Below are positions 24,007 to 32,292 of a stretch of DNA of 64,000 nt, one piece after another. Source of the DNA: Terriglobus saanensis SP1PR4 (GTDB lineage: Bacteria; Acidobacteriota; Terriglobia; Terriglobales; Acidobacteriaceae). The position numbers and the translations under genes were made by a program. Numbering within the stretch: the stretch's first letter is position 1; every line of letters begins with the position of its first letter. The stretch spans positions 4,278,001 through 4,342,000 of the forward strand of contig NC_014963.1 in NCBI RefSeq assembly GCF_000179915.2, given 5' to 3'. The notes under the pieces are model-generated. The model did no database searches. It saw only the letters and a list, made by a program, of their open reading frames with translations, and was not told the origin of the DNA.

Positions 24007-25218
24007 CTAACGCAGGAGGACGGTGATCGCTTCACCTTCTGCAAGGCTCTCGCGGTCCGGTGGGATGACGGCGTAGCAGTTGGCGCGCGCGTTAGAGGCA
24101 AGATCGCCCGAGCCCTGCCATCCTGTCAGCGTGACGGTGGTTTTGTCGAGGCCCGGCGTGAGGATCGCTGGAAGGAAGCGGGTGAGGCCAGGCTTTGTTT
24201 TGACCGGCTTTGCCAGCGTGGCCTGGGCAAAGTGCGGGGTGGGATAAGCTTCGCCGCCAAGTGCGCGCAGCAGCGGAGCCACCAGCAGCAGAAAGGTGAC
24301 CTGCGTGGAGATGGGATTGCCCGGCAGGCCGAAGACGTACTGCGAAGGCATCTGGCCGAAGACGACCGGTTTGCCGGGCTGCATTTTGATCCCTGTAAAG
24401 AAGAACCTTCCGCCCCGGGCGAGCAGCGCAGGTTCGACGAAGTCGTATTTTCCAGCGGAGACGCCTCCGGAGAGGAGCAGCAGATCGGCATCCTTGGTCT
24501 GGTCGATTGCGGTCTCCAGGGCTTCGCGTGTGTCTGCTACGGGCGGAAAAGGAACGGGAATGCCGCCATACGCGCGCACCAGGGTGGCGAGGCCGTGCGT
24601 GTTGGAGTTGCGAATCTGATGCGTCGCAGGCTTCTGGGAGACGTCCACGAGTTCGTCTCCGGTGGCAAGGATAGCCACGCGAGGCTGCAAGTAGACTTCA
24701 ACCGTGGCGTAGCCGAGGGAGGCGGCAAGCGCGATCTCTGCGGCGTGGAGACGAATGCCTTGCGTGAGTAAGACATCCCCCTCGCTGGCTTCCGCAGCGC
24801 GTGGCACCACGTTCTCGCCCGCAGTAAGCGTTCGGCCTGTGTCGAGATGCAGAGTGCTTTCCGAGATAGAGACGTGCTCGATCATAATGACGGCGTCTGC
24901 TCCGTCGGGGAGCGGCGCACCGGTCATGATCTCAATGGCCTGCCCCTGCTGGAGCGCTGGCCCTGTCCAAATCTTCCCTGCTCGGATAGTGCCGAGGATC
25001 GTTCTCGTACCTGCATCTGAAGAGCGCACGGCGAACCCATCGCGGGTGGAGCGCGGGAAGGGTGGCTGATCGCGATCCGCCGCGAGGGGCTGGGCGAGAA
25101 CGCGGCCGAGGGAATCTCCCAGCGGGACCGTTTCGGATACGCGGACCGGGGAAACCCGGTCCTGCATCTCGTTTTGAACGACGGCAAGAGCTTGGGCGCA
25201 GGTAAGGAGATCGCTCAT
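24007..25218 (-). CDS. moeA: Molybdopterin molybdotransferase (MoeA)
   Basis: 403 residues, normal length. It inserts molybdate into adenylated molybdopterin. PFPRSTRDGFAVRS, GQAIEIMTGAPLPDGADAVI, ILATGDELVD, IRNSNTHGLATLV, LLLSGGVSAGKYDFV, FGLPGNPISTQVTF and the C-terminal domain IV are all visible. The first codon is ATG at 25218. It precedes moaC. It is separated by 68 bases from the MarR gene on the same strand, so it could share that transcript, though no functional link is evident. Confidence 0.96.
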   Translation of the reverse strand: MSDLLTCAQALAVVQNEMQDRVSPVRVSETVPLGDSLGRVLAQPLAADRDQPPFPRSTRDGFAVRSSDAGTRTILGTIRAGKIWTGPALQQGQAIEIMTGAPLPDGADAVIMIEHVSISESTLHLDTGRTLTAGENVVPRAAEASEGDVLLTQGIRLHAAEIALAASLGYATVEVYLQPRVAILATGDELVDVSQKPATHQIRNSNTHGLATLVRAYGGIPVPFPPVADTREALETAIDQTKDADLLLLSGGVSAGKYDFVEPALLARGGRFFFTGIKMQPGKPVVFGQMPSQYVFGLPGNPISTQVTFLLLVAPLLRALGGEAYPTPHFAQATLAKPVKTKPGLTRFLPAILTPGLDKTTVTLTGWQGSGDLASNARANCYAVIPPDRESLAEGEAITVLLR

Positions 25219-25286
25219 AGGTTGACCTCATGAGTGTAGCGGCACAGGCGCTCCACCTTAGACCGGTGCCTGTAGTTGGGCGGTTC

Positions 25287-25733
25287 TCAGGAGAGCACCT
25301 GCAAGCTCCTGCGGAGCCCGTCGGGGTCTCCATCCGGAAGAAGTTGCTCGACTTCGTCGTGCGTGCTCTTCCAGACTGGAAACGCACGCGCCAGCAGATC
25401 GCGTCCATCGTCCGTGAGCTTCAGGATGCGGGTTCGCCGGTCCGATGGGTCTCGTAATACCTGCACCAACTCGCGCCGCTCCAGCGGCTTCAGGGCTGCG
25501 GTCAAAGTGGTCCGGTCCATCGCGAGCAGAGATGCCACCGGTCCCATCGTGGGCGGCTCCGGACGATTCAGGGACATCAGGAGAGAGAACTGTCCGTTGG
25601 TCAGCCCAAATGGACGCAATACCTCGTCAAATCGCCTCGCCAGGGCCCGTGCTGCGCGCTGCATGTGAAGACAGAGACAGCAATCCCGCACAAGGAGCGT
25701 GGTTTCGTAGGGAAGCATCTGGGGCCTTGACAT
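25287..25733 (-). CDS. MarR-family transcriptional regulator
   Basis: 148 residues with the winged-helix core: LTNGQFSLLMSLNRPEPPTM, GPVASLLAMDRTTLTAALKP, and the wing VLRDPSDRRTRILKLTDDGR. Two Cys near the N-terminus (RDCCLCLHM gives three in total) could allow redox sensing, as in OhrR-type MarR proteins; that is inference. It is divergent from the FtsX-type permease. A perfect palindrome (25746-25757) lies 13 bases upstream of its start, a likely self-operator that may also control the permease. Confidence 0.92.
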   Translation of the reverse strand: MSRPQMLPYETTLLVRDCCLCLHMQRAARALARRFDEVLRPFGLTNGQFSLLMSLNRPEPPTMGPVASLLAMDRTTLTAALKPLERRELVQVLRDPSDRRTRILKLTDDGRDLLARAFPVWKSTHDEVEQLLPDGDPDGLRRSLQVLS

Positions 25734-25745
25734 TCCGCGAGGTTA

Positions 25746-25757
25746 GTTGATATCAAC
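25746..25757. promoter_or_regulatory. Candidate MarR operator GTTGATATCAAC
   Basis: A perfect 12-base palindrome, 13 bases upstream of the marR start and 82 bases upstream of the divergent permease start. MarR dimers bind such AT-centred inverted repeats. Assigned by position and symmetry only. Confidence 0.55.
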
Positions 25758-25838
25758 GTATTTCTCAAATGAAATTGCTCTGCAAACCCTTCCCTGGTTC
25801 ATATGCGGGCGGAGAAGCCGCCTGAACGGAGGTCCTGT

Positions 25839-28298
25839 ATGTCGTTCATTCGCGATCTGAGAATGGCCGTGCGTTCCCTGGCGCGCCTTCCTACGCTGTG
25901 GATTACCGTCGCTCTTACGTTGGCATTGGGTATCGGTGCCAATGTCGCCATCTTCAGCGTGGTGCGTGCGGTGCTGTTGCGACCGCTGGCGAATCGCGAC
26001 GAAGACAGGTTGCTCTATCTGCGCCAGAGCGCCCCTGGCATCGGCGAAACCAACGCAACATTTTCAGTTCCCGAAATTCGGGACATCGGCAGCGGGCTGA
26101 AGTCGATTAAAGAACTGGGCACATTTTCAGAGGTGCAGTTTACGGTCGTGGGTCTCGGCACGCCACGCGAGATTCCAGCGGGCGTAGTGGATGGACACTA
26201 CTTCGAGGTAATGGGTCTGCGACCGGTGCTGGGACGCCTGCTGACTCCGGCCGATGACGGTCAGGGGGCCGCCGGAGCTGTGGTGCTGACCTATCCCTTC
26301 TGGAGGGATTCGCTTCACTCCGATCCGAGCGTGCTGGGAAGGCCGGTGCGGCTGGAGAGCCAGACTGGCGCTCGTTTGGCGACCGTAATTGGTGTTTTGG
26401 AACCATCCGTTCCCTATCCGGTGGCGACGGAGATCATCGCCAATATCGTCACCAGTCCGCATCATCTTTCCGCCACGATGGTGACGGGACGCGAGCATCG
26501 CATGACGGAAGTCTTCGGGCGGCTCGCCCCCGGCGCGAGTGTCGATCGCGCGCGTGCCGAGCTGCGCAGCGTATATGGCGCCATGGTGGCAGCGCACCCG
26601 GAGGTTTACAAGCCGGAGAGCCATTTCAAGATCGACGTAACCCGAATGCACGAGCAGATCAACTCGCGCGCGAACACGATCCTGTGGATACTCTTCGCGG
26701 CTTCGGGCCTGCTGTTCATGATTGCAAGTTCGAACGTCGCCAATCTGATGCTGGCGCGAACGGTGCGCCGCGAACCGGAGCTGGCGATCCGCTCGGCACT
26801 GGGCGCAAGCACAGCGATCCTGCGTCGTTCCCTGCTGGCGGAAAGCCTTGTGCTCTGCGGGAGCGGAGCGGTGGCGGCAGTGGCCCTCGCCATACCGATG
26901 GTGGCCGTGCTGGGTCGTTATGCTTCGCGTTTCTCCGTGCGCGCCAGCGAGCTTACGCTCGATTTCAGCCTGGTGTGGTTTGGGATTGGGCTGGCGCTGA
27001 TCGCCTCTGTCTTCCTGGCATTTATTCCGCGGCTTCCATCCGCAGATGCGCCGCAAGGTGGGCTTACTGGCCGGGGGACACGTGTGGCCGGAGGGAGCAG
27101 CCGGCGGCTTCGCGTCTTTGCCGTGACACAGATCGCAGCCTCCTTCCTGCTGCTTGCTGGGGCGTGTGTGCTGATGAAGACCCTGTTTGTCCTGGAGCAG
27201 ACGCGGCCGCCGTTCGACTCAGCCAACGTTCTGGCACTGAATCTTCCTCTGATGTCGTTTGGGCGAACATCCCAGCAGGTGGATGCGTTCTATCGCGACG
27301 TGCAACGGCGGATCAGCGCACTGCCGGGAGTGGAGCACGTCTCTTCGGGGTTCAGCGCTCCCTGGCGTGACGACCAGAGGCTGAGCATCGCCTTTCAATT
27401 TGCTGCGCAGGGCGCGAAACGGGCGGACAGTCAGGATTTCCGCGCAAAGTTCCGTACGGTCTCGCCGGGGTTCTTCGATACGTTTGGCGTACCGATCCAG
27501 GAGGGTCGCGACTTCAACGACGGGGACAAAGAAGGTTCAGAACGCGTGGTCATCATTAGCCAGAGCCTTGCAAAGATGCTCTATCCGGGGCAGGATGCGA
27601 TGAACCATACTCTGCGGTGGACGGACGGCGTGATGAAGTTTATTGGTGTCAGCACCGAACCAAGGCGAATCATTGCGGTGGTGCCGGATTTCGATGATGA
27701 AAATATCATCCCGTCATCGGCCATGACGATCTATGAGCCGATCGAACAGGAGCAAGGATGGAACGGCCGCCTGTTCGTGCGCGCACATCAGGATGCTTAC
27801 GCGCTTGTTCCAGCGATCTCGCAGACCATTCACCAGATGTCGGCAGACCAGCCGGTGGAAAAGGCCAGTACGCTCGGAGACGTTCGCGCGGAGGTGCTTT
27901 CGCCCGACCGCCTGAACGCGGTTGTGTTTGGAGGATTCGCCGCCGTAGCGCTACTGATCTCGGTGGTGGGCGTAGGTGGCGTTCTTGCGTTCTCTGTGAG
28001 CGGACGTACGCGCGAGTTCGGGATCCGCATGGCGCTGGGTGCTCCACCGCTCAACATCCTCGGCATTGTTCTCGTAGAGGGCGTAGCGATGGCCGGCATC
28101 GGCGTCGGCGCGGGTGTGATGCTGGGACTTGCGCTGGCACGCGTCATTGCCAGGTACGTCACGGCGATCCATCAGCCGGGGCCGCTCGCGTTTGTGGGGT
28201 CCGCTGTGGTCATTCTGGGTGCGGCCATCGTTGCTTCGGCTGTTCCTGCGGCCCGTGCGGCAAGAGTGGACGCCGTGGAAGCGCTGCGGTCCGAATAA
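25839..28298 (+). CDS. FtsX/MacB-family permease, ADOP type
   Basis: 819 residues. The N-terminus FIRDLRMAVRSLARLPTLW then TLALGIGANVAIFSVVRAVL is the hallmark of the acidobacterial duplicated orphan permease group. A periplasmic MacB-type domain follows, then an FtsX core (about 280-400), a second periplasmic domain, and a second FtsX core at the C-terminus (about 690-815; FSVSGRTREFGIRMALGAPP). No ATPase gene is adjacent, as is usual for this orphan family. The start at 25839 has GGAGG upstream; an in-frame ATG lies at 25803. It may act with an ATPase encoded elsewhere; substrates of the family are unknown. It is probably controlled by the divergent MarR protein. Confidence 0.9.
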   Translation: MSFIRDLRMAVRSLARLPTLWITVALTLALGIGANVAIFSVVRAVLLRPLANRDEDRLLYLRQSAPGIGETNATFSVPEIRDIGSGLKSIKELGTFSEVQFTVVGLGTPREIPAGVVDGHYFEVMGLRPVLGRLLTPADDGQGAAGAVVLTYPFWRDSLHSDPSVLGRPVRLESQTGARLATVIGVLEPSVPYPVATEIIANIVTSPHHLSATMVTGREHRMTEVFGRLAPGASVDRARAELRSVYGAMVAAHPEVYKPESHFKIDVTRMHEQINSRANTILWILFAASGLLFMIASSNVANLMLARTVRREPELAIRSALGASTAILRRSLLAESLVLCGSGAVAAVALAIPMVAVLGRYASRFSVRASELTLDFSLVWFGIGLALIASVFLAFIPRLPSADAPQGGLTGRGTRVAGGSSRRLRVFAVTQIAASFLLLAGACVLMKTLFVLEQTRPPFDSANVLALNLPLMSFGRTSQQVDAFYRDVQRRISALPGVEHVSSGFSAPWRDDQRLSIAFQFAAQGAKRADSQDFRAKFRTVSPGFFDTFGVPIQEGRDFNDGDKEGSERVVIISQSLAKMLYPGQDAMNHTLRWTDGVMKFIGVSTEPRRIIAVVPDFDDENIIPSSAMTIYEPIEQEQGWNGRLFVRAHQDAYALVPAISQTIHQMSADQPVEKASTLGDVRAEVLSPDRLNAVVFGGFAAVALLISVVGVGGVLAFSVSGRTREFGIRMALGAPPLNILGIVLVEGVAMAGIGVGAGVMLGLALARVIARYVTAIHQPGPLAFVGSAVVILGAAIVASAVPAARAARVDAVEALRSE

Positions 28299-28392
28299 CT
28301 CGATTCTTTTCGATAGCATGGTTCTTGCTGAGGACGTTGAGGAATCGGCTGCGTGGCTAGGCTTTGCTTTTTGGGGAACTCCGCTGCACTCA

Positions 28393-29358
28393 TCAGAGAT
28401 CCGCGCAAGGGCCGTCCGCAACCTGTATCGCCAGTCGGGCCAGTTCGCGGAAGGTCTCTCGCAATTCGGAGGGACTATGGACAACGATCCGGCGTCTCAT
28501 GCTAAGGAGCACGGCTGCGAACATCTCAAGGTGATCCCGACCACAACGCAGGCGTGTGCCGCCTTCATGTGCTTCCGTAGCCACTCTCCAGAGTGCGAAG
28601 CTGCGATTGGCCTCCTCAATGGGCATGTCGATCCACACATCGATCTGGTAGTCGGATTGAACGAAGGGCATGTGCTCTGCCAAGTAGCGGCGGGCATCGA
28701 AGCTGGTCGGCGGTTGGAACGTCGCGGTACAGATTTCGAGGTTCGTCAAACGGTCGAGGCGAAAGGTGCGCATTGCCTGTCGCGACAGGCAGTGGCCGAT
28801 CAGATACCAGCGTCCGTCGGTGTGCATCACGGCGTAGGGCTCGATCTCCCGGTGAGAGGTCGTTTCGTTGTGGGATTGGTAGCCGAAGCGGATGCACTGG
28901 CCGGTGCGAATTGCGGTGGAAGCGCCGATGAGAGATTCCACCGACGCCGGAACCACCCAGGGACTTGGCTCCATGGACACCACATCCTCCACGGTCCGGA
29001 TACTTTCGCGCAGCGTCTCGGGCAGGACACGTCCCAGCTTGGCGAGGGCGCCTTCGGTGGCAGGTGCAAACGCCGCCAAGCCCACCTGGCGCAGAGCGCG
29101 CAGCCCCAAGGCCAGCGCGAACGCCTCCTCGTTCGTCAGCAGCAGTGGTGGCAGTCGATAGCCCGGCCGCAGGCGGTACGCCCCACCTACACCGGAAGAA
29201 GAGCTAATGGGAATCCCGAGGTCCTTCAGACGAACGATGTACCGCTGCACGGTGCGCAGGTCGACTTCCAAACGCTCGGCGAGTTCCGCGCCGGTTACAT
29301 GGTCGCGCGTCTGCAGAATTTCGAGGACGGTGAAGACGCGCATGATCGGGTCGTACAT
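28393..29358 (-). CDS. WYL-domain transcriptional regulator (YafY-like)
   Basis: 321 residues. The N-terminal winged helix (RVFTVLEILQTRDHVTGAEL, EVDLRTVQRYIVRLKDLGI) is followed by a WYL sensor domain (AIRTGQCIRFGYQSH, REIEPYAVMHTDGRWYLIGH, FRLDRLTNLEI) and a C-terminal WCX-type region. WYL proteins bind nucleic acid or nucleotide-like ligands and often control DNA-damage or defence genes. It is divergent from the DinB-family gene, 92 bases between starts, so that gene is the likely target. It converges on the permease gene. Confidence 0.92.
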   Translation of the reverse strand: MYDPIMRVFTVLEILQTRDHVTGAELAERLEVDLRTVQRYIVRLKDLGIPISSSSGVGGAYRLRPGYRLPPLLLTNEEAFALALGLRALRQVGLAAFAPATEGALAKLGRVLPETLRESIRTVEDVVSMEPSPWVVPASVESLIGASTAIRTGQCIRFGYQSHNETTSHREIEPYAVMHTDGRWYLIGHCLSRQAMRTFRLDRLTNLEICTATFQPPTSFDARRYLAEHMPFVQSDYQIDVWIDMPIEEANRSFALWRVATEAHEGGTRLRCGRDHLEMFAAVLLSMRRRIVVHSPSELRETFRELARLAIQVADGPCADL

Positions 29359-29450
29359 ACGATTTCCATTCTTTCTGGAATTGACGACACAGTCTGTCGG
29401 GAATGCTGCCTACGCTAAGGCTAAGCCCAAATGGGGCATGGAGGATGGAA

Positions 29451-29933
29451 ATGGCAACGGAAACGACATCAGTCAATCTGGTCACCGCAGACACGCTGCT
29501 GCAGAACTGGCAGGGACACAGACGACTCACGCGCAAGATTATCGAGACATTTCCGGAAGACAAGTTGTTTCAGTTTTCCCTGGGTGGCATGCGGACCTTT
29601 GGAGAGATGGCCCAGGAGTTAATTGGCATGACGATGCCTGTAGTGGACGGCGTGGCCACTGGAAAATGGGAAGCCTTTCAATCCGGGAAGCCCGCAACCA
29701 AGAGCGAACTTCTGCGCCTCTGGGACGCTCAAACCGCGAAGTTGGATGAGGAGTTTCCGAAGATCCCGCTGGCCCGATTCTGGGTCGTAGAAAAGGCGTT
29801 CGGCCAATGGGAGATGCCTGGAATCGTCATGATTCAGTACGCCATCGACAACGAGATTCATCATCGCGGAGAGGGATACGTTTACCTGCGGGCGCTGGGC
29901 ATCGAGCCTCCGCCATTCTGGGAACGCAACTAA
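29451..29933 (+). CDS. DinB-family protein
   Basis: 160 residues, a four-helix bundle of the DinB/YfiT superfamily. The C-terminal metal motif is visible in QYAIDNEIHHRGEGYVYLRA, ending in LGIEPPPFWER, which is frequent in this family. Members are putative metal-dependent thiol transferases or DNA-damage-associated proteins of uncertain function. ATG 29451 is chosen because GGAGG ends seven bases upstream; ATG 29445 is in frame but too close. It is probably regulated by the divergent WYL protein. Confidence 0.88.
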   Translation: MATETTSVNLVTADTLLQNWQGHRRLTRKIIETFPEDKLFQFSLGGMRTFGEMAQELIGMTMPVVDGVATGKWEAFQSGKPATKSELLRLWDAQTAKLDEEFPKIPLARFWVVEKAFGQWEMPGIVMIQYAIDNEIHHRGEGYVYLRALGIEPPPFWERN

Positions 29934-29966
29934 CTTGCATCTGGGGCTCGTATTCGCGGGCATGAA

Positions 29967-29998
29967 AACGCCCCGAACACATGTGCGTCCGGGGCGTT
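29967..29998. terminator. Bidirectional hairpin terminator
   Basis: AACGCCCCG (29967-29975) pairs with CGGGGCGTT (29990-29998). On the minus strand the stem ends in GTTTTC, giving a short T-run for the TPR gene ending at 30010. It also lies just past the DinB stop. Confidence 0.75.
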
Positions 29999-30009
29999 CG
30001 GTGAGTGAC

Positions 30010-31131
30010 TTACTTCTTCTTGCCAGCCCTATAGTTCGAGACGACCTTGTCGTCAAAGGCTGCGACGATCTGCTTGATTTCCGGAGCATGGGGGCCGGTC
30101 GGAGCGATTTCGAGGTATTTCTCGTAGGCTTCGACGCATCCCGGAGGAGGAACGATCTTCTGCGACTTCGGATCCACGGTGGACTTGCCGATTAGAGACT
30201 GCGCCTTGATGTAGTAGGCATCGGCCTTGGTCGGGTCCGCAGCGATCGCCTTATCGGCGGCGACACCGGCCTCATCGCGGTTGTTCACGTTGTAGAGCGT
30301 GGCAGCTTCGTTGAAGTAGTACATGCCAGCCTTGGCGGGTTCCGCCTGGGCTGCCTTCTCGTAAGCATCAGAGGCTTCCTTCAGCTTGCTGGAGCGAGCA
30401 TAGGACTGGCCAAGCTGGTTGTAGGCAGCACCCGCGAGCGTCGGCTGCGGCTTCTTGGAGGCCGCGTTAAGGTCGATCGTTTTTTGGAAGGAGACGATGG
30501 CGTCGTCATACTTTTTGGCGCCGAGTTGGGCGTTGCCGAGTTCAATCCAGAGGAGCGGTTCGTCGGGCTTAGCTGCCGTGGCCTGCTGCATGTCGGTCAG
30601 AGCAGCGTCAAAGTTGTTCGCCTTCATCTCGTCGCGCGCCTTGGTCAGAAGGGCGTTAACGTTGGCGACCTTGGAGTTGGTGGCCATGACTTCGGCGTTC
30701 TTCTTCTTGAACTCGTCGAGCTGCTTCTTCTCTTCGGGCGTGAGGTGCTTGACATATTCTTCGCGGGTCATGTCATCGTCGGCGAGCGTATCTGCGCCGG
30801 CCTTGATGATGACGTGGTCGAGGAAGTCGATGGACTTGCCCTGGTCGTAATAGAAGAGGACGTAGTCGTCGGGCTTGATGTCTTTGCCTACGAAGTTACC
30901 ATTGGCGTCTACCGGGAAGGTATAGGCGTACTTGCGTGCCTTCTCTTCGGACGAGCGGTCCGTGCTGAGGCGGACTTCGCCGGTCTTGACTGCGATTCCG
31001 CCATAGTTCTGTACATGCCCGTGGATGCTACCGGGGGCGGCCTGGGCCAGAGCGCTCGTAGCCGGAACGAATGCCAGAAGAGCGAGAGCAGCGGCCGCGA
31101 GAGTTGCGCGGAAGGGGGCGGTCAGTTTCAT
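30010..31131 (-). CDS. Secreted tetratricopeptide-repeat protein
   Basis: 373 residues with a clear signal peptide (1-30, ending ATSALAQA). Residues 33-110 form a carboxypeptidase-regulatory-like beta domain (SIHGHVQNYGGIAVKTGEVR ... VDANGNFVGKDIKPDDY). A Lys/Glu-rich helical linker follows, then about four to five TPR units (about 165-340; for example AALTDMQQATAAKPDEPLLW and AYNQLGQSYARSSKLKEASD). No enzymatic motif is seen; a periplasmic scaffold role is inferred. It ends at a strong bidirectional hairpin. It is upstream-adjacent to nothing co-directional within 140 bases, so it probably forms its own unit. Confidence 0.85.
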   Translation of the reverse strand: MKLTAPFRATLAAAALALLAFVPATSALAQAAPGSIHGHVQNYGGIAVKTGEVRLSTDRSSEEKARKYAYTFPVDANGNFVGKDIKPDDYVLFYYDQGKSIDFLDHVIIKAGADTLADDDMTREEYVKHLTPEEKKQLDEFKKKNAEVMATNSKVANVNALLTKARDEMKANNFDAALTDMQQATAAKPDEPLLWIELGNAQLGAKKYDDAIVSFQKTIDLNAASKKPQPTLAGAAYNQLGQSYARSSKLKEASDAYEKAAQAEPAKAGMYYFNEAATLYNVNNRDEAGVAADKAIAADPTKADAYYIKAQSLIGKSTVDPKSQKIVPPPGCVEAYEKYLEIAPTGPHAPEIKQIVAAFDDKVVSNYRAGKKK

Positions 31132-31255
31132 GGAAGATCCTTCTCTCTTTCGACGCTCGATGGATCGGCGCCTTTGGAATTACGCTGTGACTCACGTTGC
31201 CACAGCCTGGGTCCCGACATATAAAGACACCTGCCGGGAGATGATGTTGTCAGCC

Positions 31256-31285
31256 TTCCGTATTCCGGAACTCAGACATACGGAA
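31256..31285. terminator. Hairpin overlapping the queC stop
   Basis: TTCCGTAT (31256-31263) pairs with ATACGGAA (31278-31285) around a 14-base loop. It overlaps the minus-strand stop of queC. No T-run follows, so terminator function is uncertain. Confidence 0.4.
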
Positions 31286-31982
31286 TTGGATCTTTTTCGC
31301 CAGCTTCTTTGAAAGCACGCAGCCGGAGAGAACAACTCTCGCAAACTCCACATGCTTTTTCTTCACCGGAATAGCATGACCAACTTACATGCAACGGTGC
31401 ATGAAGTTCAACTCCGAGGCGCACGATTTCGGCTTTTTTGAGGTGAATCAGGGGCGTAATGACCCGGATATTCCCTTCTTTCGTACCCTGCTGGATCAGG
31501 GCGTTGAAGGCGTCATAATACGCCGGACGGCAGTCCGGGTATCCGGAAGAATCCTGCTCCACCGCGCCAATCGAGACGGTCGGCGCACCCAGAACCTCCG
31601 CCCAGCTTACGGCTGCGGAGAGGAAATGTGCGTTCCGGAATGGGACGTAGGTCACAGGAACTTCATGACCGATGGTGGCTTCGTCCTCAGGGGCATTTGG
31701 GACCGCGATGGAGGTATCGGTGAGCGCGGAGCCACCGATCTGGCGGAAGAGGTCCATGCGCAGGGGCAGGAACTCTTTTGCGCCGATGTACTCCGCCACG
31801 GCGCGTGCCGAGGCGAGTTCCCGCGCCTCCGTACGTTGACCGTAGCTGAAATGCAGGGCGTAGACGTCGAAATCGCGCGAGGCGAGGGTAGCGCAGACGG
31901 TGGAGTCCATCCCGCCTGACAGGCAGATTACGGCCCTTTCCCTGACACTATCCTCGGTGGGGCTAGAGGTCGTTGCCGTCAT
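31272..31982 (-). CDS. queC: 7-cyano-7-deazaguanine synthase (QueC)
   Basis: 236 residues, normal size. It converts 7-carboxy-7-deazaguanine to preQ0 using ATP and ammonia in queuosine synthesis. The PP-loop CLSGGMDSTVCATLA is near residue 20, ALHFSYGQRTEARELASAR is typical, and the C-terminal zinc-binding cysteines are in CYSGEEKACGVCESCSLRLR. The ATG lies inside the last codons of the DUF2007 gene (20-base overlap), so the two are translationally coupled. queE and queD lie about 3.3 kb upstream on the same strand. Confidence 0.96.
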   Translation of the reverse strand: MTATTSSPTEDSVRERAVICLSGGMDSTVCATLASRDFDVYALHFSYGQRTEARELASARAVAEYIGAKEFLPLRMDLFRQIGGSALTDTSIAVPNAPEDEATIGHEVPVTYVPFRNAHFLSAAVSWAEVLGAPTVSIGAVEQDSSGYPDCRPAYYDAFNALIQQGTKEGNIRVITPLIHLKKAEIVRLGVELHAPLHVSWSCYSGEEKACGVCESCSLRLRAFKEAGEKDPIPYV

Positions 31983-32217
31983 CGGCCAACGAGGCCTCCG
32001 GAAGATCGTTCAAAAGGGACTTCGCTACCGCTTCATCGCCGCGGCGGACGAGCAGGCGCGCGCCCAGCGTGGCGGGCAGGAGGGAGTTGCCTTCTTCGCC
32101 GGAGAGGAAGCTGTCGATGCCCGAGCCTTCCAGGACGCTCTGCGCAAGCTGCGCTTCCGGGGGATCCGAGTACCGCGCTACTACCACCATGTCGTCGGCG
32201 TCGAGGATATCTGCCAT
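31963..32217 (-). CDS. DUF2007-like small protein
   Basis: 84 residues from the ATG at 32217, which has GGAG six bases upstream; ATG 32229 is in frame. The sequence MVVVARYSDPPEAQLAQSVL then EGSGIDSFL matches the putative signal-transducing DUF2007 fold, a small ferredoxin-like alpha-beta domain, with LGARLLVRRGDEAVAKSLL forming the second half. The function is unknown. It overlaps queC by 20 bases and is probably co-expressed with it. No metal-binding Cys is present. Confidence 0.8.
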   Translation of the reverse strand: MADILDADDMVVVARYSDPPEAQLAQSVLEGSGIDSFLSGEEGNSLLPATLGARLLVRRGDEAVAKSLLNDLPEASLADDGNDL

Positions 32218-32292
32218 GTCGTTCTCCATTCTAAAAGTGCATTTATAGGATGCGCCCTGAGGGGCGTTTGTGTCGCGGGCGTTGTGTCGCGG

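Noticed and set aside
23463-24101. N-terminal extension of the flavin oxidoreductase
   Set aside because: It would overlap moaC in another frame and is Arg/Ser-rich with no similarity to any reductase domain; the start at 23462 gives a normal N-terminus.
30010-31131. Lipoprotein reading of the secreted TPR protein
   Set aside because: The signal peptide ends ATSALAQA with no lipobox Cys.
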